Assembly (NCBI RefSeq): GCF_032854445.1 | Contig: NW_027017994.1 | Location: forward strand, 1 to 64,000 | DNA length: 64,000 bases | From: Liolophura sinensis | Taxonomy: Eukaryota; Mollusca; Polyplacophora; Chitonida; Chitonidae | Direction of reading: 5' to 3' | Shown: positions 36,799 to 49,978 of the stretch, one piece after another | Position numbering within the stretch: the stretch's first letter is position 1 | Layout: each line of letters opens with the position of its first letter | The notes under the pieces: model-generated | Seen by the model: the letters and a program-made list of their open reading frames with translations, nothing else | Told to the model about the DNA's origin: nothing | Databases searched by the model: none | Position numbers and translations under genes: made by a program

Positions 36799-39700
36799 CA
36801 CTTTTGCATTTTTACCTGGTCTTTTGTTAATTGAAATCGGCTACACTGTACTCTGTACAATCGCGACTGGTCCTTACTATATTCAACTTTTGACTATAAG
36901 TTATGTGCCTTCGGTAGCCCAGAAGAGGTCAAATCTTTGAGCGAAGCCCATTTAACTCACCCAGCCAATTGTCTTACTTCTAAGTCCAAGACAATCTCAA
37001 TGTCTTTATCTACGTGTAGAAAAACCACACCATTTGTACGTGAAAAACACAAGGTACTTGATACAGTCTGCTGTAAAAAGTACAACTTAACACTGACCCA
37101 CATTTATAAGTGACAAAAGATGCGGAATTGGGCCAGGCATCGGCAGCTGTTAAAAAATTGCAAATATCCCTGGTTTCCATGGAGTAAGAGCCGTTACTGG
37201 GCACGTGATTATGACATCAATGATCATTCAATTGTCTCTACAGCCAAAGTATTGGTCGGAAAGCCACGCGGTTTGCACCATTCGATTTCTCGTCACAAAA
37301 TACGTCGGATTAGCCTCTACCAGCAGCCACTGGAACAGTTTTTCCACTTTTGCATTTTACCTGGTCTTTTTGTTAATTGAAATCGGCAACACTGTACTCT
37401 GTACAATTGCGAATGGTCATTACTATATTCAACTTTTGACTATAAGTTATGTGCCCTTCGGTAGCCCTGAAGACGTCAAATCTTTGGGGCTAAGCCCATT
37501 TAACTCACCCAGCAATTGTCTTACTTTTAGGTCGAAGACAATCTCAATGTCTTTATTTACGTGTAGAAAAACCACAGCATTTGTACATGAAAAACACAAG
37601 GTACTTGATACAGTCTGCTGTAAAAAGTACAACTTAACAGTGATAAACATTTATAAGGTGCCAAAAGATGCGGAATTGGGGGCAGGCATCGGCAGCTGTT
37701 AAAAAAATTGCAAATATCCCTGGTTTCCAAGGAGTAAGAGCCGTTGCTGTGCACGTGATTATGACATCAATGATCATTCAATTGTCGCTACAGCCAAAAA
37801 GTATTGGTCAGAGAGCAAACGCGGTTTGCACCATTCGATTTCTCGTCACAAAATACGTCGGATTAGCCTCTTACCAGCAGCACTGGATCATTTTTTCCAC
37901 TTTTTGCATTTTTGCCTGGTCTTTTTGTTAATTGAAATCGGCTACACTGTACTATGTACCATCGCGACTGGTCATTTACTATATTCAACTTTTGACTATA
38001 AGTTATGTGCCCTTCGGTAGCCCCAGAAGACGACAAATCTTTGGGCTAATCCCATTTTAACTCACCCAGCAATTGTCTTACTCTAAGTCCAAGACAATCT
38101 CAATGTCTTTATCTACGTGTAGAAAAACCACACCATTTGTACGTGAAAAACACAAGGTACTTGATACAGTCTGCTGTAAAAAGTACAACTGACAACAGAC
38201 CCAAATGAATAAGGTGCCAAAGATGCGGAATTGGGCCAGGCATCGGCAGCTGTTAAAAAATTGCAAATATCCCTGGTTTCCAAGGAGTAAGAGCCGTTGC
38301 TGGGCACGTGATTATGACATCAATGATCATTCAATTGTCGCTACAGCCAAAAGTATTGGTCAGAGAGCAACGCGGTTTGCACCATTCGATTTCTCGTCAC
38401 AAAATACGTCGGATTAGCCTCTTACCAGCAGCACTGGATCATTTTTTCCACTTTTGCATTTTTGCCTGGTCTTTTTGTTAATTGAAATCGGCTACACTGT
38501 ACTATGTACCATCGCGACTGGTCATTACTATATTCAACTTTTGACTATAAGTTATGTGCCCTTCGGTAGCCCAGAAGACGACAAATCTTTGGGCTAAGCC
38601 CATTTAACTCACCCAGCAATTGCCTTACTTCTAAGTGCAAGACAATCTCAATGTCTTTATCTACGTGTAGAAAAACCACACCATTTGTACGTGAAAAACA
38701 CAAGGTACTTGATACAGTCTGCTGTAAAAAGTACAACTGACAACAGACCCACATGAATAAGGTGCCAAAAGATGCGGAATTGGGCCAGGCATCGGCAGCT
38801 GTTAAAAAATTGCAAATATCCCTGGTTTCCATGGAGTAAGAGCCGTTGCTACGCACGTGATTATGACATCAATGATCATTCAATTGTCGCTACAGCCAAA
38901 AGTATTGGTCGGAGAGCAACGCAGTTTGCACCATTCGATTTCTCGTCACAAAATACGTCGGATTAGCCTCTTACCAGCAGCACTGGAACAGTTTTTCCAC
39001 TTTTGCATTTTTGCCTGGTGTTTTTGTTAATTGAAATCGGCTACACTGTACTCTGTACAATCGCGACTGGTCATTACTATATTCAACTTTTGACTATAAG
39101 TTATGTGCCCTTCGGTAGCCCAGAAGACGAGAAATCTTTGGGCCAAGCCCATTTAACTCACCCAGCAATTGCCTTACTTCTAAGTGCAAGACAATCTCAA
39201 TGTCTTTATCTACGTGTAGAAAAACCACACCATTTGTACGTGAAAAACACAAGATACTTGATACAGTCTGCTGTAAAAAGTACAAATGAACACTGACCCA
39301 CTTCAGTAAGGTGCCAAAAGATGCGGAATTGAGCCAGGCATCGGCAGCTGTTGAAAAATTGCAAATTTTCCTGGTTTCCATGGAGTAAGAGACGTTGCTG
39401 GGCACGTGATTATGACATCAATGATCATTGAATTGTCGCTACAGCCAAAAGTATTGGTCGGAGAGCAACGCGGTTTGCACCATTCGATTTCTCGTCACAA
39501 AATACGTCGGATTAGCCTCTTACCAGCAGCACTGGAACAGTTTTTTCCACTTTTGCATTTTTGCCTGGTCTTTTTGTTAATTGAAATCGGCTACACTGTA
39601 CTCTGTACAATCGCGACTGGTCATTACTATATTCCAACTTTTGACTATAAGTTATGTGCCCTTCGGTAGCCCAGAAGACGACAATCTTTGGGCCAAGCCC

Positions 39701-40096
39701 ATTTTAACTCACCAGCAATTGCCTTACTTCTAAGTCCAAGACAATCTCAATGTCTTTATCTACGTGTAGAAAAACCACACCATTTGTACGTGAAAACACA
39801 AGGTACTTGATACAGTCTGCTGTAAAAAGTACAACTGAACCACTGACCCACTTCAGTAAGGTGCCAAAAGATGCGGAATTCAGCCAGGCATCGGCAGCTG
39901 TTGAAAAATTGCAATTTCCCTGGTTTCCATGGAGGTAAGAGACGTTGCTGGGCAAGTGATTATGACATCAATGATCATTCAATTGTCACTACAGCCAAAA
40001 GTATTGGTCGGAGAGCAACGCGGTTTGCACCATTCGATTTCTCGTCACAAAATACGTCGGATTAGCCTCTTACCAGCAGCACTGGAACAGTTTTTC
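36799..40096 (+). repeat. Higher-order unit 2 of 3 (6 monomers)
   Basis: Same order as the block before, but with two CTATGTACC-class units (37.9 and 38.45 kb) where the first block has one. It shares GAAAGCCACGCGG, GCAACACTGTAC, GTGATAAACATT and GCTGTGCACG with the other copies. Single-base indels are dense at 36.9-38.1 and 39.5-39.95 kb, while 38.2-39.5 kb is clean. Confidence 0.75.
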
Positions 40097-43000
40097 CACT
40101 TTTGCATTTTTACCTGGTCTTTTTTGTTAATTGAAATCGGCTACACTGTACTCTGTACAATCGCGACTGGTCATTACTATATTCAACTTTTGACTATAAG
40201 TTATGTGCCCTTCGGTAGCCCAGAAGAGGTCAAATCTTTGAGCGAAGCCCATTTAACTCACCCAGCAATTGTCTTACTTCTAAGTCAAAGACAATCTCAA
40301 TGTCTTATCTACGTGTAGAAAAACCACACCATTTGTACGTGAAAAACACAAGGTACTTGATACAGTCTGCTGTAAAAAGTACAACTTAACACTGACCCAC
40401 ATTTATAAGGTGACAAAAGATGCGGAATTGGGCCAGGCATCGGCAGCTGTTAAAAAATTGCAAATATCCCTGGTTTCCATGGAGTAAGAGCCGTTACTGG
40501 GCACGTGATTATGACATCAATGATCATTCAATTGTCTCTACAGCCAAAAGTATTGGTCGGAAAGCCACGCGGTTTGCACCATTTGATTTCTCGTCACAAA
40601 ATACGTCGGATTAGCCTCTTACCAGCAGCACTGGAACAGTTTTTCCACTTTTGCATTTACCTGGTCTTTTTGTTAATTGAAATCGGCAACACTGTACTCT
40701 GTACAATTGCGAATGGTCATTACTATATTCAACTTTTGACTATAAGTTATGTGCCCTTCGGTAGCCAGAAGACGACAAATCTTTGGGCTAAGCCCATTTA
40801 ACTCACCCAGCAATTGTCTTACTTTTAGGTCGAAGACAATCTCAATGTCTTTATTTACGTGTAGAAAAACCACAGCATTTGTACATGAAAAACACAAGGT
40901 ACTTGATACAGTCTGCTGTAAAAAGTACAACTTAACAGTGATAAACATTTATAAGGTGCCAAAAGATGCGGAATTGGGGCAGGCATCGGCAGCTGTTAAA
41001 AAATTGCAAATATCCCTGGTTTCCAAGGAGTAAGAGCCGTTGCTGTGCACGTGATTATGACATCAATGATCATTCAATTGTCGCTACAGCCAAAAGTATT
41101 GGTCAGAGAGCAACGCGGTTTGCACCATTCGATTTCTCGTCACAAAATACGTCGGATTAGCCTCTTACCAGCAGCACTGGATCATTTTTTCCACTTTTGC
41201 ATTTTTGCCTGGTCTTTTTGTTAATTGAAATCGGCTACACTGTACTATGTACCATCGCGACTGGTCATTACTATATTCAACTTTTGACTATAAGTTATGT
41301 GCCCTTCGGTAGCCCAGAAGACGACAAATCTTTGGGCTAAGCCCATTTAACTCACCCAGCAATTGTCTTACTTCTAAGTCCAAGACAATCTCAATGTCTT
41401 TATCTACGTGTAGAAAAACCACACCATTTGTAAATAAAAAACACAAGGTACTTGATACAGTCTGCTGTAAAAAGTACAACTGAACACTGACCCACTTCAG
41501 TAAGGTGCCAAAAGATGCAGAATTGAGCCAGGCATCGGCAGCTGTTGAAAAATTGCAAATTTCCCTGGTTTCCATGGAGTAAGAGCCGTTGCTGGGCACG
41601 TGATTATGACATCAATGATCATTGATTTGTCACTACAGCCAAAAGTATTGGTCGGAGAGCAACGCGGATTGCACCATTCCATTTCTCGTCACAAAATACG
41701 TCGGATTAGCCTCTTACTAGTAGCACTGGAACAGTTTTTCCACTTTTGCATTTTTACCTGGTCTTTTTTTTAATTGAAACCGGCTACACTGTACTCTGTA
41801 CAATCGCGACTGGTCATTACTATATTCAACTTTTGACTATAAGTTATGTGCCCTTCGGTAGCACAGAAGACCTGAAATCTTTGGGCTAAGCCCATTTAAC
41901 TCACCCAGCAATTGCCTTACTTTTAGGTCGAAGACAATCTCAATGTCTTTATTTACGTGTAGAAAAACCACAGCATTTGTACATGAAAAACACAAGGTAC
42001 TTGATACAGTCTGCTGTAAAAAGTACAACTTAACAGTGACCAACATTTATAAGGTGCCAAAAGATGCGGAATTGGGCCAGGCATCGGCAGCTGTTAAAAA
42101 ATTGCAAATATCCCTGGTTTCCAAGGAGTAAGAGCCGTTGCTGTGCACGTGATTATGACATCAATGATCATTCAATTGTCGCTACAGCAAAAAGTATTGG
42201 TCAGAGAGCAACGCGGTTTGCACCATTCGATTTCTCGTCACAAAATACGTCGGATTAGCCTCTTACCAGCAGCACTGGATCATTTTTTCCACTTTTGCAT
42301 TTTTGGCCTGGTCTTTTTGTTAATTGAAATCGGCTACACTGTACTCTGTACAATCGCGACTGGTCATTACTATATTCAACTTTTGACTATAAGTTATGTG
42401 CCCTTCGGTAGCCCAGAAGACGACAAATCTTTGGGCTAAGCCCATTTAACTCACCCAGCAATTGCCTTACTTCTAAGTGCAAGACAATCTCAATGTCTTT
42501 ATCTACGTGTAGAAAAACCACACCATTTGTAGGTGAAAAACACAAGGTACTTGATACAGTCTGCTGTAAAAAGTACAACTGACAACAGACCCACATGAAT
42601 AAGGTGCCAAAAGATGCGGAATTGGGCCAGGCATCGGCAGCTGTTAAAAAATTGCAAATATCCCTGGTTTCCATGGAGTAAGAGAAGTTGCTGGGCACGT
42701 GATTATGACATCAATGATCATTCAATTGTCACTACAGCCAAAAGTATTGGTCGGAGAGCAACGCGGTTTGCACCATTCGATTTCTCGTCACAAAATACGT
42801 CGGATTAGCCTCTTACCAGCAGCACTGGAACAGTTTTTCCACTTTTGCATTTTTGCCTGGTCTTTTTGTTAATTGAAATCGGCTACACTGTACTCTGTAC
42901 AATCGCGACTGGTCATTACTATATTCAACTTTTGACTATAAGTTATGTGCCCTTCGGTAGCCCAGAAGACGACAAATCTTTGGGCCAAGCCCATTTAACT

Positions 43001-43388
43001 CACCCAGCAATTGCCTTACTTCTAAGTGCAAGACAATCTCAATGTCTTTATCTACGTGTAGAAAAACCACACCATTTGTACGTGAAAAACACAAGGTACT
43101 TGATACAGTCTGCTGTAAAAAGTACAACTGAACACTGACCCACTTCAGTAAGGTGCCAAAAGATGCGGAATTCAGCCAGGCATCGGCAGCTGTTGAAAAA
43201 TTGCAAATTTCCCTGGTTTCCAAGGAGTAAGAGACGTTGCTGGGCAAGTGATTATGACATTAATGATCATTCAATTGTCACTACAGCCAAAAGTATTGGT
43301 CGGAGAGCAACGCGGTTTGCACCATTCGATTTCTCGTCACAAAATACGTCGGATTAGCCTCTTACCAGCAGCACTGGAACAGTTTTTC
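40097..43388 (+). repeat. Higher-order unit 3 of 3, diverging after about 41.6 kb
   Basis: It starts with the GAGCGAA and GTGATAAAC units, then the GTAAATAAAAAAC unit, as in block 1, but continues with a TTTTAGGTCG unit carrying GTAGCACAG and GACCAACATT, a GGATCAT unit with TACAGCAAAAAG, and a TTCAGCC unit with CCAAGGAG. The stretch from about 40.85 to 42.8 kb is copied 22 monomers further on, at 52.93-54.9 kb. Confidence 0.75.
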
Positions 43389-45034
43389 CACTTTTGCATT
43401 TTTACCTGGTCTTTTTGTTAATTGAAATCGGCTACACTGTACTCTGTACAATCGCGACTGGTCATTACTATATTCAACTTTTGACTATAAGTTATGTGCC
43501 CTTCGGTAGCCCAGAAGACGTCAAATCTTTGAGCGAAGCCCATTTAACTCACCCAGCAATTGTCTTACTTCTAAGTCCAAGACAATCTCAATGTCTTTAT
43601 CTACGTGTAGAAAAACCACACCATTTGTACGTGAAAAACACAAGGTACTTGATACAGTCTGCTGTAAAAAGTACAAATGAACACTGACCCACATTTATAA
43701 GGTGACAAAAGATGCAGAATTGGGCCAGGCATCGGCAGCTGTTAAGAAATTGCAAATATCCCTGGTTTCCATGGAGTAAGAGCCGTTGCTGGGCACGTGA
43801 TTATGACATCAATGATCATTGATTTGTCACTACAGTCAAAAGTATTGGCCAGAGAGCAACGCGGTTTGCACCATTCGATTTCTCGTCGCAAAATACGTCG
43901 GATTAGCCTCTTACCAGCAGCACTGGATCATTTTATCCACTTTTGCATTTTTGCCTGGTCTTTTTGTTAATTGAAATCGGCTACACTGTACTATGTACAA
44001 TCGCGACTGGTCATTACTATATTCAACTTTTGACTATAAGTTATGTGCCCTTCGGTAGCCCAGAAGACGACAAATCTTTGGGCTAAGCCCATTTACCTCA
44101 CCCAGCAATTGCCTTACTTCTAAGTGCAAGACAATCTCAATGTCTTTATCTACGTGTAGAAAAACCACACCATTTGTACGTGAAAAACACAAGGTACTTG
44201 ATACAGTCTGCTGTAAAAAGTACAACTGACAACAGACCCACATGAATAAGGTGCCAAAAGATGCGGAATTGGGCCAGGCATCGGCAGCTGTTAAAAAATT
44301 GCAAATATCCCTGGTTTCCATGGAGTAAGAGCCGTTGCTACGCACGTGATTATGACATCAATGATCATTCAAGTGTCGCTACAGCCAAAAGTATTGGTCG
44401 GAGAGCAACGCAGTTTGCACCATTCGATTTCTCGTCACAAAATACGTCGGATTAGCCTCTTACCAGCAGCACTGGAACAGTTTTTCCACTTTTGCATTTT
44501 TGCCTGGTGTTTTTGTTAATTGAAATCGGCTACACTGTACTCTGTACAATCGCGACTGGTCATTACTATATTCAACTTTTGACTATAAGTTATGTGCCCT
44601 TCGGTAGCCCAGAAGACGACAAATCTTTGGGCCAAGCCCATTTAACTCACCCAGCAATTGTCTTATTTCTAAGTGCAAGACATTCTCAATGTCTTTATCT
44701 ACGTGTAGAAAAACCTCACCATTTGTACATAAAAAACACAAGGTACTTGATACAGTCTGCTGTAAAAAGTACAACTAAACACTGACCCACATTTATCAGG
44801 TGCCAAAAGATGCGGAATTGGGCCAGGCATCGGCAGCTGTTAAGAAATTGCAAATATCCCTGGTTTCCATGGAGTAAGAGCCGTTGCTGGTCACGTGATT
44901 ATGACATCAATGATCATTCAATTGTCGCTACAGCCAAAAGTATTGGTCGGAGAGCAACGCGGATTGCACCATTCGATTTCTCGTCACAAAATACGTCGGA
45001 TTAGCCTCTTACCAGCAGCACTGGAACAGTTTTC
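43389..45034 (+). repeat. 3-monomer block, first copy
   Basis: Order: a GAGCGAA unit with AATGAACACTG cassette, TTAAGAAATTGC and TTGATTTGTCAC; a CTATGTAC unit with TTTACCTCAC and CAAGTGTCGC; and a left-type unit with GACATTCTCAATG, ACCTCACC and TTTATCAGG. The next three monomers repeat this order 1647 bp later. Confidence 0.75.
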
Positions 45035-46683
45035 CACTTTTGCATTTTTACCTGGTCTTTTTGTTAATTGAAATCGGCTACGCTGTACTCTGTACAATCG
45101 CGACTGGTCATTACTATATTCAACTTTTGACTATAAGTTATGTGCCCTTCGGTAGCCCAGAAGACGACAAATCTTTGAGCGAAGCCCATTTAACTCACCC
45201 AGCAATTGTCTTACTTCTAAGTCCAAGACAATCTCAATGTCTTTATCTACGTGTAGAAAAACCACACCATTTGTACGTGAAAAACACAAGGTACTTGATA
45301 CAGTCTGCTGTAAAAAGTACAAATGAACACTGACCCACATTTATAAGGTGACAAAAGATGCGGAATTGGGCCAGGCATCGGCAGCTGTTAAGAAATTGCA
45401 AATATCCCTGGTTTCCATGGAGTAAGAGCCGTTGCTGGGCACGTGATTATGACATCAATGATCATTGATTTGTCACTACAGCCAAAAGTATTGGTCAGAG
45501 AGCAACGCGGTTTGCACCATTCGATTTCTCGTCACAAAAATACGTCGGATTAGCCTCTTACCAGCAGCACTGGATCATTTTTTCCACTTTTGCATTTTTG
45601 CCTGGTCTTTTTGTTAATTGAAATCGGCTACACTGTACTATGTACCATCGCGACTGGTCATTACTATATTCAACTTTTGACTATAAGTTATGTGCCCTTC
45701 GGTAGCCCAGAAGACGACAAATCTTTGGGCTAAGCCCATTTACCTCACCCAGCAATTGCCTTACTTCTAAGTGCAAGACAATCTCAATGTCTTTATCTAC
45801 GTGTAGAAAAACCACACCATTTGTACGTGAAAAACACAAGGTACTTGATACAGTCTGCTGTAAAAAGTACAACTGACAACAGACCCACATGAATAAGGTG
45901 CCAAAAGATGCGGAATTGGGCCAGGCATCGGCAGCTGTTAAAAAATTGCAAATATCCCTGGTTTCCATGGAGTAAGAGCCGTTGCTACGCACGTGATTAT
46001 GACATCAATGCTCATTCAAGTGTCGCTACAGCCAAAAGTATTGATCGGAGAGCAACGCAGTTTGCACCATTCGATTTCTCGTCACAAAATACGTCGGATT
46101 AGCCTCTTACCAGCAGCACTGGAACAGTTTTTCCACTTTTGCATTTTTGCCTGGTGTTTTTGTTAATTGAAATCGGCTACACTGTACTCTGTACAATCGC
46201 GACTGGTCATTACTATATTCAACTTTTGACTATAAGTTATGTGCCCTTCGGTAGCCCAGAAGACGACAAATCTTTGGGCCAAGCCCATTTAACTCACCCA
46301 GCAATTGTCTTATTTCTAAGTGCAAGACATTCTCAATGTCTTTATCTACGTGTAGAAAAACCTCACCATTTGTACATAAAAAACACAAGGTACTTGATAC
46401 AGTCTGCTGTAAAAAGTACAACTAAACACTGACCCACATTTATCAGGTGCCAAAAGATGCGGAATTGGGCCAGGCATCGGCAGCTGTTAAGAAATTGCAA
46501 ATATCCCTGGTTTCCATGGAGTAAGAGCCGTTGCTGGGCACGTGATTATGACATCAATGATCATTCAATTGTCGCTACAGCCAAAAGTATTGGTCGGAGA
46601 GCAACGCGGATTGCACCATTCGATTTCTCGTCACAATATACGTCGGATTAGCCTCTTACCAGCAGCACTGGAACATTTTTTCC
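45035..46683 (+). repeat. 3-monomer block, second copy
   Basis: Repeats the preceding three monomers with extra changes: TACGCTGTAC at 45079, AATGCTCATT at 46008 and TATTGATCGG at 46040. The last two changes are inherited by the next copy at 48.2 kb, which orders the events: the 3-monomer duplication came first and the 4-monomer one later. Confidence 0.75.
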
Positions 46684-47781
46684 ACTTTTGCATTATTGCC
46701 TGGTCTTTTTGTTAATTGAAATCGGCTACACTGTACTCTGTACAATCGCGACTGGTCATTACTATATTCAACTTTTGACTATAAGTTATGTGCCCTTCGG
46801 TAGCCCAGAAGATGTCAAATCTTTGGGCTAAGCCCATTTAACTCACCCAGCAATTGTCTTACTTCTATGTCCAAGACAATCTCAATGTCTTTATCTACGT
46901 GTAGAAAAACCACACCATTTGTAAATAAAAAACACAAGGTACTTGATACAGTCTGCTGTAAAAAGTACAACTGAACACTGACCCACTTCAGTAAGGTGCC
47001 AAAAGATGCAGAATTGAGCCAGGCATCGGCAGCTGTTGAAAAATTGCAAATTTCCCTGGTTTCCATGGAGTAAGAGCCGTTGCTGGGCACGTGATTATGA
47101 CATCAATGATCATTGATTTGTCACTACAGCCAAAAGTATTGGTCGGAGAGCAACGCGGATTGCACCATTCGATTTCTCGTCACAAAATACGTCGGATTAG
47201 CCTCTTACTAGTAGCACTGGAACAGTTTTTCCACTTTTGCATTTTTACCTGGTTTTTTTTTTTAATTGAAACCGGCTACACTGTACTCTGTACAATCGCG
47301 ACTGGTCATTACTATATTCAACTTTTGACTATAAGTTATGTGCCCTTCGGTAGCCCAGAAGACCTGAAATCTTTGGGCTAAGCCCATTTAACTCACCCAG
47401 CAATTGCCTTACTTTTAGGTCGAAGACAATCTCAATGTCTTTATTTACGTGTAGAAAAACCACAGCATTTGTACATGAAAAACACAAGGTACTTGATACA
47501 GTCTGCTGTAAAAAGTACAACTTAACAGTGACCCACATTTATAAGGTGCCAAAAGATGCGGAATTGGGCCAGGAATCGGCAGCTGTTAAAAAATTGCAAA
47601 TATCCATGGTTTCCAAGGAGTAAGAGCCGTTGCTGGGCACGTGATTATGACATCAATGATCATTCAATTGTCGCTACAGCCAAAAGTATTGGTCAGAGAG
47701 CAACGCGGTTTGCACCATTCGATTTCTCGTCACAAAATACGTCGGATTAGCCTCTTACCAGCAGCACTGGATCATTTTTTC
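45585..47781 (+). repeat. 4-monomer block, first copy (overlaps the 3-monomer block)
   Basis: Monomers at 45585, 46134, 46684 and 47232. The first three and the beginning of the fourth match 47782-49.5 kb at an offset of 2197 bp. Shared private markers are TTTACCTCAC (45740/47937), AATGCTCATT (46008/48205), TATTGATCGG (46040/48237), ACAATATACG (46633/48831), TTCTATGTCC (46864/49061) and a 10-T run after ACCTGG (47252/49449). Confidence 0.8.
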
Positions 47782-49978
47782 CACTTTTGCATTTTTGCCT
47801 GGTCTTTTTGTTAATTGAAATCGGCTACACTGTACTATGTACCATCGCGACTGGTCATTACTATATTCAACTTTTGACTATAAGTTATGTGCCCTTCGGT
47901 AGCCCAGAAGACGACAAATCTTTGGGCTAAGCCCATTTACCTCACCCAGCAATTGCCTTACTTCTAAGTGCAAGACAATCTCAATGTCTTTATCTACGTG
48001 TAGAAAAACCACACCATTTGTACGTGAAAAACACAAGGTACTTGATACAGTCTGCTGTAAAAAGTACAACTGACAACAGACCCACATGAATAAGGTGCCA
48101 AAAGATGCGGAATTGGGCCAGGCATCGGCAGCTGTTAAAAAATTGCAAATATCCCTGGTTTCCATGGAGTAAGAGCCGTTGCTACGCACGTGATTATGAC
48201 ATCAATGCTCATTCAAGTGTCGCTACAGCCAAAAGTATTGATCGGAGAGCAACGCAGTTTGCACCATTCGATTTCTCGTCACAAAATACGTCGGATTAGC
48301 CTCTTACCAGCAGCACTGGAACAGTTTTTCCACTTTTGCATTTTTGCCTGGTGTTTTTGTTAATTGAAATCGGCTACACTGTACTCTGTACAATCGCGAC
48401 TGGTCATTACTATATTCAACTTTTGACTATAAGTTATGTGCCCTTCGGTAGCCCAGAAGACGACAAATCTTTGGGCCAAGCCCATTTAACTCACCCAGCA
48501 ATTGTCTTATTTCTAAGTGCAAGACATTCTCAATGTCTTTATCTACGTGTAGAAAAACCTCACCATTTGTACATAAAAAACACAAGGTACTTGATACAGT
48601 CTGCTGTAAAAAGTACAACTAAACACTGACCCACATTTATCAGGTGCCAAAAGATGCGGAATTGGGCCAGGCATCGGCAGCTGTTAAGAAATTGCAAATA
48701 TCCCTGGTTTCCATGGAGTAAGAGCCGTTGCTGGGCACGTGATTATGACATCAATGATCATTCAATTGTCGCTACAGCCAAAAGTATTGGTCGGAGAGCA
48801 ACGCGGATTGCACCATTCGATTTCTCGTCACAATATACGTCGGATTAGCCTCTTACCAGCAGCACTGGTACATTTTTTCCACTTTTGCATTTTTGCCTGG
48901 TCTTTTTGTTAATTGAAATCGGCTACACTGTACTCTGTACAATCGCGACTGGTCATTACTATATTCAACTTTTGACTATAAGTTATGTGCCCTTCGGTAG
49001 CCCAGAAGACGTCAAATCTTTGGGCTAAGCCCATTTAACTCACCCAGCAATTGTCTTACTTCTATGTCCAAGACAATCTCAATGTCTTTATCTACGTGTA
49101 GAAAAACCACACCATTTGTAAATAAAAAACACAAGGTACTTGATACAGTCTGCTGTAAAAAGTACAACTGAACACTGACCCACTTCAGTAAGGTGCCAAA
49201 AGATGCAGAATTGAGCCAGGCATCGGCAGCTGTTGAAAAATTGCAAATTTCCCTGGTTTCCATGGAGTAAGAGCCGTTGCTGTGCACGTGATTATGACAT
49301 CAATGATCATTGATTTGTCACTACAGCCAAAAGTATTGGTCGGAGAGCAACGCGGATTGCACCATTCGATTTCTCGTCACAAAATACGTCGGATTAGCCT
49401 CTTACTAGTAGCACTGGAACAGTTTTTCCACTTTTGCATTTTTACCTGGTTTTTTTTTTAATTGAAACCGGCTACACTGTACTCTGTACAATCGCGACTG
49501 GTCATTACTATATTCACCTTTTGACTATAAGTTATGTGCCCTTCGGTAGCCCAGAAGACGACAAATCTTTGGGCTAAGCCCATTTAACTCACCCAGCAAT
49601 TGCCTTACTTTTAGGTCGAAGACAATCTCAATGTCTTTATTTACGTGTAGAAAAACCACAGCATTTGTACATGAAAAACACAAGGTACTTGATACAGTCT
49701 GCTGTAAAAAGTACAACTTAACAGTGACCCACATTTATAAGGTGCCAAAAGATGCGGAATTGGGCCAGGCATCGGCAGCTGTTAAAAAATTGCAAATATC
49801 CCTGGTTTCCAAGGAGTAAGAGCCGTTGCCGTGCACGTGATTATGACATCAATGATCATTCAATTGTCGCTACAGCCAAAAGTAATGGTCAGAGAGCAAC
49901 GCGGTTTGCACCATTCGATTTCTCGTCACAAAATACGTCGGATTAGCCTCTTACCAGCAGCACTGGATCATTTTTTCC
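47782..49978 (+). repeat. 4-monomer block, second copy
   Basis: Tandem copy of the block above. It differs by GACGTC against GATGTC, GCTGTGCACG (49281), CACCTTTTG (49515), GCCGTGCACG (49829) and AGTAATGG (49881). The fourth monomers diverge after the T-run: the first copy has CCTGAAATC, GGAATCGG and ATCCATGGTTTCC, which this copy lacks. Confidence 0.8.

Noticed and set aside
37205-37702. 165-codon + strand ORF, the longest in the window
   Set aside because: It crosses several 1-bp indels that splice different frames of the satellite. Equivalent positions in other monomers carry stops, and no family is recognisable.
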